Of a stretch of DNA of 7,447 nt, positions 1 to 4,752 are shown piece by piece. Made by a program: the position numbers and the translations under genes. Numbering within the stretch: the first letter of the stretch is position 1; each line of letters opens with the position of its first letter. Under the pieces are notes generated by a model. That model was not told where the DNA came from. It worked only from the letters and a program-made list of their open reading frames with translations, and did not search any database. Origin of the DNA: an uncultured delta proteobacterium (lineage in GTDB: Bacteria; Myxococcota_A; Polyangia; Polyangiales; Ga0077539); the NCBI GenBank assembly GCA_903860995.1, contig CAIOSS010001019.1, forward strand, positions 1 through 7,447, written 5' to 3'.

Positions 1-666
1 CTGGTGGCGCGCGGCGAGGAGGCGCTGCGGGCGACGGTGGCGGCGCTGCGGGCGGCGGGGGCCGAGGCGCACGCGGTGGTGGGCGACGTGGCCACCGAGG
101 CGGGCGCGCAGGCGGCGGTGGGCCAGGCCATCGAGACCCTGGGCAGCGTGGACGTGCTGGTGAACAACGCCGGCGGGAGCCTCGGGTCGGGCACCTTCGA
201 GAAGGCCACGGCGGCGCAGTGGCGCGAGGTGCTCGACCTCAACCTCATGGCGGCGGTGTGGTGCAGCCAGGCCGTGGTGGGGTGGATGCACGAGCACGGC
301 GGCGGGGCGATCGTGAACGTGTCGTCGATCTGCGGACGGGAGTACTGCGCGACGGCGCCGTACATGGCCGCGAAGGCGGCGATGATCGCGATGACCAAGG
401 AGATGTCCGTGAGCCTCGCGCGGCACCACATCCGGGTGAACAGCGTGGCGCCGGGGTCGGTGATGTTCCCGGGCGGGTCGTGGGACCGTCGGGCGAAGGA
501 CGACCCGGGGCGCATCGAGAAGATGAAGCGCGACGAGCTCCCGATGGGGCGCTTCGGCACGCCCGAGGAGGTCGCCGACGTGGTGGCCTTCCTGTGCTCC
601 GCGCGGGCCAGCTGGATGACCGGGGCGTGCGTGCCCGTCGACGGGGCCCAGGGCCGGGCGCTGTAG
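1..666 (+). CDS. Short-chain dehydrogenase/reductase (SDR, FabG-like), 5'-truncated by window edge
   Basis: NAD(P)-dependent oxidoreductase of the classical SDR family; the substrate cannot be told from sequence. The frame is open from the first base and gives 221 residues ending at TAG 664-666. Counting the codon at position 1 as residue 1, the visible family marks are an acidic G-D-V after beta-3 (D29), the N-N-A-G motif (55-58), and the full catalytic set N81, S109, Y121 and K125 with Y-x3-K spacing. The C-terminus has the usual V-D-G segment (V-P-V-D-G-A). The glycine-rich TGxxxGIG cofactor loop is missing because the gene begins upstream, by roughly 35-40 residues judging from the family; the GTG at 4 is therefore not taken as the start. 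An overlapping +frame ORF through 219-855 is a shadow. Family call is firm; FabG versus another SDR is open. Confidence 0.93.
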   Translation: MVARGEEALRATVAALRAAGAEAHAVVGDVATEAGAQAAVGQAIETLGSVDVLVNNAGGSLGSGTFEKATAAQWREVLDLNLMAAVWCSQAVVGWMHEHGGGAIVNVSSICGREYCATAPYMAAKAAMIAMTKEMSVSLARHHIRVNSVAPGSVMFPGGSWDRRAKDDPGRIEKMKRDELPMGRFGTPEEVADVVAFLCSARASWMTGACVPVDGAQGRAL

Positions 667-674
667 GTGGGCCG

Positions 675-704
675 GTGGGGCGCTTCGCCACGCGCGGCGC
701 CCAC
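675..704 (+). terminator. Hairpin after the SDR gene, possible terminator
   Basis: Nine bases after the SDR stop codon, GGGCGC (678-683) pairs with GCGCCC (697-702). Two more pairs form outside a single bulged G, leaving a 13-nt loop. There is no T tract, so it is at best a GC-rich, non-canonical terminator. Such stems are common by chance in DNA this GC-rich. Confidence 0.3.
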
Positions 705-757
705 GATGTACCTCGCGGCCACAGCGCGCCCGGAGGCCATCGCTGCAATCCCCGCCG

Positions 758-773
758 TGGAACACCTTTCGCA
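758..773 (+). promoter_or_regulatory. Possible sigma-54 (-24/-12) promoter upstream of the ferritin-like gene
   Basis: The stretch TGGAACACCTTTCGCA has the essential GG and GC pair of a sigma-54 promoter separated by exactly 10 nt. It matches 9 of the 13 defined positions of the TGGCACGR-N3-TTGCW consensus by eye. It is one of the less GC-rich spots in the 188-bp gap between the SDR and ferritin-like genes. Transcription would begin about 70 nt before the ATG at 855. GG-N10-GC alone occurs often by chance here, so this is only a candidate. Confidence 0.27.
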
Positions 774-854
774 GTAGGGGCACCGCGCCCGACGGGGCTC
801 CCGCCGCGGCGCGTTGGTCTCGGCCCGTCCTCCACCCACAGGATCCAAAAACCC

Positions 855-1409
855 ATGAGCCACTCCCCCGAAGGTCCGTTTCTCACCGACGTCCGCGAGC
901 TGCGGCAGCGCGCGCGCAAGCACATCGAGAACGGCGCCGTGGTCGAGGCCTACCGCGCCGACCGCGCCGCCGTGGTCAAGCTGCTCAACGTCGCCCTCGC
1001 GACAGAGATCGTCTGCGTGCTCCGGTACAAGCGGCACTACTACATGGCCTCCGGGCTGGACGCCGGGGCGGCGGCCGACGAGTTCCTGGTGCACGCCAAC
1101 GAGGAGCAGGGCCACGCCGACGAGCTCGCGCTCCGCATCACGCAGCTCAACGGCGAGCCCGATTTCAACCCCGACGGGCTGCTCTCGCGCTCGCACTCCG
1201 AGTACGTCGAGGGCACCTCCCTCACGGAGATGATCCGCGAAGACCTGGTCGCCGAGCGCGTCGCCATCGAGTCGTACGGCGAGATCATCCGGTACCTCGG
1301 CGACAACGACCCGACCACCCGCCGGATGCTCGAGGGCATCCTGGCCAAGGAGGAGGAGCACGCCGACGACATGGCCGACCTCCTCGCCCGCTACGGCAGC
1401 AAGAAGTGA
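855..1409 (+). CDS. Bacterioferritin-like diiron protein (ferritin-like superfamily)
   Basis: A 184-residue cytoplasmic four-helix-bundle protein expected to oxidise Fe(II) and take part in iron storage or detoxification. All diiron ligands expected from bacterioferritin are visible: E51 with Y58 in helix A (ATEIVCVLRY), E84-x-x-H87 in helix B (EEQGH), E134 in helix C, and E166-x-x-H169 in helix D (EEEH). The position matching the haem-binding Met52 of E. coli Bfr, just after the helix-B glutamate, is Q85, so the classical inter-subunit haem ligand is absent. The protein carries about 35 extra N-terminal residues, rich in Arg and Glu, compared with E. coli Bfr. The ATG was chosen because family similarity begins there; a weak AGGA lies at 840-843. 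The same frame is open back to 219, but that part is SDR shadow. It is read alone: a gap with a possible promoter precedes it and a hairpin follows it. Confidence 0.9.
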   Translation: MSHSPEGPFLTDVRELRQRARKHIENGAVVEAYRADRAAVVKLLNVALATEIVCVLRYKRHYYMASGLDAGAAADEFLVHANEEQGHADELALRITQLNGEPDFNPDGLLSRSHSEYVEGTSLTEMIREDLVAERVAIESYGEIIRYLGDNDPTTRRMLEGILAKEEEHADDMADLLARYGSKK

Positions 1410-1416
1410 GCGGCGG

Positions 1417-1438
1417 CCGGGCGTTGCCAAGCGCCCGG
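1417..1438 (+). terminator. Strong GC-rich hairpin after the ferritin-like gene, probable terminator
   Basis: CCGGGCG (1417-1423) pairs perfectly with CGCCCGG (1432-1438). A T-G wobble and a T-A pair extend the stem to 9 bp closed by a GCCA tetraloop. It starts 8 nt after the stop codon, where a terminator would be expected, but no T run follows. A second, weaker stem (GGCGC 1438-1442 with GCGCC downstream) overlaps its 3' edge. Only about 30 nt remain before the next start, so it could instead be an attenuator or mRNA-stabilising stem. Confidence 0.5.
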
Positions 1439-1468
1439 GCGCGGTGCACCTTGCGCCGCTAGCAAGAC

Positions 1469-2242
1469 ATGGCGCTGATCGAATTCCACGGGGTGGACAA
1501 GGCCTTTGGCCCGAAGGCCATCTACACGGGCCTCAACCTGGCCATCGAGCAGGGCGAGGCGCTGACCATCCTCGGCGGCTCCGGGGTGGGCAAGAGCGTG
1601 ATGCTCAAGATGCTCATCGGGCTGCTCAAGCCCGACCGCGGGGACATCACCTTCGACGGCAAGAGCATCGTCGGCATGAAGCCGAGCGAGCTCGCGCGGG
1701 TGCGGCAGCGCATCGGGATGGTGTTCCAGGGCGCGGCGCTCTTCGACTCGCTGACGGTGCGCGAAAACGTCGCCTACGGGCTGCGCGAGCACTTCCACAT
1801 GACCGAGTCGGAGATCTCCGAGCGCGTCGACTGGGCCCTCTCCCTCGTCGGCCTGCCCGGCGTCGAGGCCATGAACCCCGCCGACCTCTCCGGCGGCATG
1901 CGCAAGCGCGTCGGCCTCGCGCGCACCATCGCCCTGCGCCCCGAGGTGCTGCTCTACGACGAGCCCACCACCGGGCTCGACCCGATCAACACCACCCGCA
2001 TCAACAACGTGATCGTCTCGCTGAAGGCCGCGCTCAGCGTCACCAGCGTGGTGGTCACGCACGACATGAAGACGGCCTTCGCGGTGTCCAACCGCCTCGC
2101 GATGGTGCACAAGGGCCGCATCGTCGCGAGCGGCACCGTCGAGGACTTTCGCAATACGCAGAACCCCCTCGTGCACAACTTCGTCACCGGCCAGGCGCCC
2201 GAGGACGAGGACATGGCCGCCCTCATGGCCCGCTCCCAGTAA
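1469..2242 (+). CDS. mlaF: MlaF-type ABC transporter ATPase
   Basis: The 257-residue nucleotide-binding subunit of an Mla-type ABC transporter, which powers phospholipid movement between inner and outer membrane from the cytoplasmic face. Motifs in order: Walker A GGSGVGKS (36-43), Q-loop around Q87 in MVFQGAALFDS, signature LSGGMRKR (140-147), Walker B VLLYDEP with D164/E165, D-loop GLDP, and H-loop H198 in VTHD. The Q-loop G-A-L-F-D-S, the downstream N-V-A-Y-x-L-R-E-H, and the signature L-S-G-G-M-x-K-R are typical of the MlaF branch rather than of amino-acid or metal importers. Length is normal. The ATG lies 59 nt after the ferritin-like stop and has no clear Shine-Dalgarno sequence. An MCE protein gene follows 64 nt downstream, supporting the assignment. 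The permease MlaE, usually encoded next to mlaF, is absent here. Long minus-strand frames across this gene are shadows. Confidence 0.92.
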   Translation: MALIEFHGVDKAFGPKAIYTGLNLAIEQGEALTILGGSGVGKSVMLKMLIGLLKPDRGDITFDGKSIVGMKPSELARVRQRIGMVFQGAALFDSLTVRENVAYGLREHFHMTESEISERVDWALSLVGLPGVEAMNPADLSGGMRKRVGLARTIALRPEVLLYDEPTTGLDPINTTRINNVIVSLKAALSVTSVVVTHDMKTAFAVSNRLAMVHKGRIVASGTVEDFRNTQNPLVHNFVTGQAPEDEDMAALMARSQ

Positions 2243-2306
2243 CGGCCGCCAGCGACGCTGATTCCCGCAACGACTTCCCTTACCCACTCCGCGAGCGACA
2301 CCCACC

Positions 2307-3524
2307 ATGGTCAGGAACGTCAAGGTCGGCATCTTCCTCCTCCTCGGCCTCATCGTTGCGGGCATCCTCATCTTCCTGGTGGGTGACGAGCGGCACATGT
2401 TCCAGCGGCACGCCACGCTCCACGCGACCTTCCGCGACGTGGCCGGACTCAAGGTCGGATCGCCGGTGCGCATGGGAGGCCTCGACGTGGGCCAGGTCGA
2501 GAGCATCACCTTCGGCAACACCGACGCCGACCGGCGCATCCACGTGTACTTCACGATGATCGCCGAGCAGCTCCAGCGCGTGCGCTCCGACAGCCGGGTG
2601 AGCATCGCGAGCAAGGGCCTCCTCGGCGACAAGGCCCTCGACGTCACGATGGGCACCGCCGCGGGCCGGGCGCTGGCGTCCGGCGCCACCGTGGCCTCGG
2701 AGGAGTCCGACGACATGGCCGGCGCCCTGCGCGCGGCCTCGCAGGCGGTCACCCGGGTCAACACCGTGCTCGAGGACGTCTCCCGCATGACCACGGCGCT
2801 GTCCTCGCCGCAGACCACGGCCGACCTCCAGGCGACGCTGCACAACCTCAGCACCATCACCCGCCAGGTCGCGACGGGCCCCGGCGTCGCGCACGACCTT
2901 CTCACCGGCGATGCCATGGCGCGGCAGCTCTACGCGACCCTGGCGTCGGTGCAGAGCACCGCGGCGCACGCCTCGTCGACGATGAGCAGCATCGACGGAC
3001 TGGCCCGCGAGGCGCGCACCGGCAACGGCCTCGTGCACGCGCTGCTCTACGACCGCCAGGGGGCCGCGATGGTGCGCAGCCTCGCGGGCGCCGCCGAGGA
3101 GGTGGGGGCCATCACCCGCGACGTGCGCACCGGCAACGGCGGACTGCACCAGGTGATCTACGGCACCGACCTCTCGCAGACCCTCGCCAACGTCAACCAG
3201 GTGTCGCAGCAGACCAACGCGCTCATGACGGACATCCGCGCGGGCCGCGGCACCCTCGGCGCGCTGCTCGTCGACCCGTCGCTCTACGAGGACATCAAGA
3301 CCCTCGTCGGCAACGTGCAGCGCAACGAGGTGCTGCGCGCGCTGGTGCGCTACTCCATCCACCAGGACGAGGCCCCGCGGCCGGGCGTGGCGGCGACCCC
3401 GGCGCCGGCGGGCGCCAACCAGCGGGTGCTCCCGCGCGCGGGCGCCAACCAGCGGGTGCTCCCGCGACCGGGCGCCCCGGTGCGACCGGCGGGCCCCGCG
3501 GCCCGACCGGCGATGGCGCCGTAG
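2307..3524 (+). CDS. mlaD: MlaD-type MCE-domain protein, lipid-binding subunit of the Mla transporter
   Basis: A 405-residue inner-membrane-anchored periplasmic protein of the MCE family. MlaD-like proteins form hexameric rings that pass phospholipids between the Mla permease complex and the outer membrane. An N-terminal anchor spans about residues 7-26 after a short basic start (MVRNVK). The MCE domain runs about 37-117 and includes GLKVGSPVRMGGLDVGQVESI and SKGLLGDKALDVTMG. A predicted helical, Ala/Thr/Ser-rich region (about 135-350) follows, with a recurring T/A-G-x-G segment at residues 190, 238, 275 and 312. The last 50 residues are Pro/Ala-rich and probably disordered, with a duplicated 10-residue unit. 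E. coli MlaD is only about 180 residues, so this is a long form like those common in other phyla. The ATG is placed directly before the anchor; no clear ribosome-binding site is seen. It follows mlaF on the same strand, probably co-transcribed. Confidence 0.9.
   Translation: MVRNVKVGIFLLLGLIVAGILIFLVGDERHMFQRHATLHATFRDVAGLKVGSPVRMGGLDVGQVESITFGNTDADRRIHVYFTMIAEQLQRVRSDSRVSIASKGLLGDKALDVTMGTAAGRALASGATVASEESDDMAGALRAASQAVTRVNTVLEDVSRMTTALSSPQTTADLQATLHNLSTITRQVATGPGVAHDLLTGDAMARQLYATLASVQSTAAHASSTMSSIDGLAREARTGNGLVHALLYDRQGAAMVRSLAGAAEEVGAITRDVRTGNGGLHQVIYGTDLSQTLANVNQVSQQTNALMTDIRAGRGTLGALLVDPSLYEDIKTLVGNVQRNEVLRALVRYSIHQDEAPRPGVAATPAPAGANQRVLPRAGANQRVLPRPGAPVRPAGPAARPAMAP
3411..3470 (+). repeat. 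Two-copy 30-bp tandem repeat in the mlaD 3' end
   Basis: Copies at 3411-3440 and 3441-3470 differ at only two of 30 bases, and the start of a third (GGCGCC) follows at 3471. In frame they encode GANQRVLPRA and GANQRVLPRP (residues 369-388) in the Pro/Ala-rich tail. The near identity, including third positions, suggests a recent in-frame duplication. Confidence 0.9.
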
Positions 3525-3535
3525 GCCCAGAGCCC

Positions 3536-3554
3536 CGGCGGTACGATCCCGCCG
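3536..3554 (+). terminator. Small hairpin after mlaD, possible terminator
   Basis: CGGCGG (3536-3541) pairs with CCGCCG (3549-3554) around a 7-nt loop, 11 nt after the mlaD stop. There is no T tract. Its position fits termination, but the stem is short and it directly abuts the ATG of the candidate remnant at 3555. Confidence 0.3.
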
Positions 3555-3787
3555 ATGGGCACCCGACGCAGCGTGCTCCTCGGGGCCGGGGGTGCCTCGC
3601 GGTGATCGACCCGCTGCGCGCCCGCCGCGCGCGTCGTCCCGTGCTCCCGGGTGGAGAGCGCCGTGAGCAACGGCCAGCCGCAGTGCCGGGTCGAGGTGGC
3701 GACCGAGCACCGCTATGTGTTCCGCGGACAGGCGCCCGGGAGCCCCCGGCCTTCGTGGGGTGGCGCGCCCGCACCGCCGGGGAGTAG
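3555..3787 (+). pseudogene. Candidate eroded gene with a Tat-like N-terminus
   Basis: ATG 3555 opens MGTRRSVLLGAGGASR, whose twin arginine followed by a hydrophobic stretch resembles the start of a Tat signal peptide, then meets TGA at 3603. Beyond it the same frame continues to about 3754, and nearly every codon from 3606 ends in G or C, reading for example VEVATEHRYVFRGQAPGSP. The codon-like pattern then moves by one frame to PAFVGWRARTAGE and a TAG at 3785-3787. One nonsense change or pair of compensating shifts, plus one later shift, would explain this. No family was recognised. It may instead be non-coding GC-rich DNA that mimics coding bias. Confidence 0.28.
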
Positions 3788-3875
3788 CCGATGCCCGACA
3801 CGCTGCCCGCCCCGGGCTGCCTGTAGCCCCTTCCCACCAGGGACTTCAAGGCATGAGCGGAGACGGTCCGGTCGA

Positions 3876-4709
3876 TCAGCCGCGGCCGACGTCTTCCGCG
3901 GGGTCGACGAGCCACGCGGCGAGCTCCGCGGTGCCGAGGTCGAGCACCACGTCGCCGAGGCGCGCCGGACCCGATGTGACGAGGCGCCGCCGTAGCGTCT
4001 CGCGCTCAGCCTCCGTGAGGGCGCGAGAGAGCCGTCGTTCGAACAGACGCACCAGCGGGGCGAGGCCCTCCTCGCGGCCCTCCTCGCGGCCCTCCTCGCG
4101 GCCCTCCTCGCGGCCCTCCTCGCGAAGGGCCTCGAGCGACGAGTACCCCCGCGCCGAGAGCAGGTTGCGCAGGGTCGTCTCGTGCGCCGCGTCGCGCTCG
4201 AAGAGAGCGCGCACCGGCACCGGGAGCGCGAGCACGCCGGGCGCCGTGAGCTCGCCGTCGACGTTGACCACGCGCACCGGCGACGACGCCGCGTGCACCT
4301 CCACCCGCCGCGGGCCCACCAGCCGCATCACCCACACCCAGCGCGTGCCCGCCGCCAGCAGCTCGGCGATCTTCGTCGCGAGCTCGGCCTCGTCCTGGCC
4401 GCGCCCGGCGTACTCCAGCACCAGCGGCGCGCTGGTCGCCCAGGTGCCGCCGTCGTGCTCGAGGTTCACTGCGACGTCAGGGGCGCGGAGGGTCTTCTTG
4501 CTGATCGCGATGCCCGCGTCGACGCCCGCGTTGCGCACCGCAGGGTCGCTGTCGAGCACCGAGAATCCGAGCCCGTTGGGCCCGGCGCCGTCGCGGCCCG
4601 TCGGCGCGCAGAACACCGGGTGCCCCTCGGAGAGCTCGTAGGGGTCACCCGAGCGGAGCTGGTCGGTGCGAAATGGACCTGGGGATTGGAGCTTTCGTGC
4701 GTCGCCCAT
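3876..4709 (-). CDS. Uma2-family (DUF820) PD-(D/E)xK endonuclease-like protein with R-E-E-G repeats and DUF4351-like tail
   Basis: A 277-residue protein of the Uma2 restriction-endonuclease-like fold; the family is widespread in cyanobacteria and myxobacteria, and most members have no known role. Using ATG 4709, the N-terminal part has the family's G-D-P-Y-E-L-S-E-G-H segment. The presumed catalytic residues are D78 in LRAPDVAV, E99 in PLVLEY, and K113 in ELATKIAELLAAG, followed by the conserved W-V-W-V strand. Residues 196-215 are five R-E-E-G units. A charged helical C-terminus (about 216-265, ending in ELAAWL) resembles DUF4351-type tails found on other PD-(D/E)xK proteins. A TTG at 4748 would add 13 residues, but similarity seems to begin at the ATG. 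The gene lies 43 nt downstream of the AAA+ ATPase gene on the same strand and may be co-transcribed. The usual S-P-S after the catalytic Glu is not present, so activity is not assured. Confidence 0.8.
   Translation of the reverse strand: MGDARKLQSPGPFRTDQLRSGDPYELSEGHPVFCAPTGRDGAGPNGLGFSVLDSDPAVRNAGVDAGIAISKKTLRAPDVAVNLEHDGGTWATSAPLVLEYAGRGQDEAELATKIAELLAAGTRWVWVMRLVGPRRVEVHAASSPVRVVNVDGELTAPGVLALPVPVRALFERDAAHETTLRNLLSARGYSSLEALREEGREEGREEGREEGREEGLAPLVRLFERRLSRALTEAERETLRRRLVTSGPARLGDVVLDLGTAELAAWLVDPAEDVGRG
4064..4123 (-). repeat. Five perfect copies of a 12-bp tandem repeat in the Uma2-family gene
   Basis: On the plus strand the unit GGCCCTCCTCGC occurs five times without a mismatch from 4064 to 4123. 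On the coding strand it reads R-E-E-G. The unit length is a multiple of three, so gain or loss of copies keeps the frame. R-E-E-G tracts of variable length are a known feature of Uma2-like and Rpn-like proteins. Confidence 0.97.
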
Positions 4710-4752
4710 CGCGCTCGAAGCTAGCACCGCGGGGACGCCCGCGACCAATCCC

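Larger units (their letters stand above)
3525..3875. other. Convergent intergenic region between mlaD and the Uma2-family gene
   Basis: These 351 bp separate the plus-strand block from the minus-strand block. They contain a 6-bp hairpin (3536-3554), a candidate eroded plus-strand gene (3555-3787), and a small GCCCG/CGGGC stem (3805-3817) that could serve as a minus-strand terminator. No intact gene is evident. A 12-codon ORF at 3791 (MPDTLPAPGCL) is too short to support. Confidence 0.6.

Noticed and set aside
219..854. Upstream in-frame extension of the ferritin-like gene
   Set aside because: The extension runs through the SDR gene in another frame, is Arg/Gly-rich, and family similarity begins at the ATG at 855.
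667..854. Small RNA or riboswitch in the leader of the ferritin-like gene
   Set aside because: Only a GC-rich hairpin near the SDR stop is visible; no known riboswitch or iron-box core was recognised.
1391..2917. 508-codon minus-strand open frame across mlaF and mlaD
   Set aside because: It overlaps two well-supported genes on the other strand, is low-complexity (runs of Arg, His, Gly, Ala, Val) and shows no family motif. Long antisense frames are expected where third positions are nearly all G/C.
2280..3710. 476-codon minus-strand open frame across mlaD
   Set aside because: Antisense shadow of the MCE gene, Arg/His/Gly-rich, with no recognisable domain.
4064..4123. Tandem array considered as CRISPR or regulatory repeat
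   Set aside because: Units are contiguous 12-mers without spacers and encode R-E-E-G in frame, so this is a coding tandem repeat.
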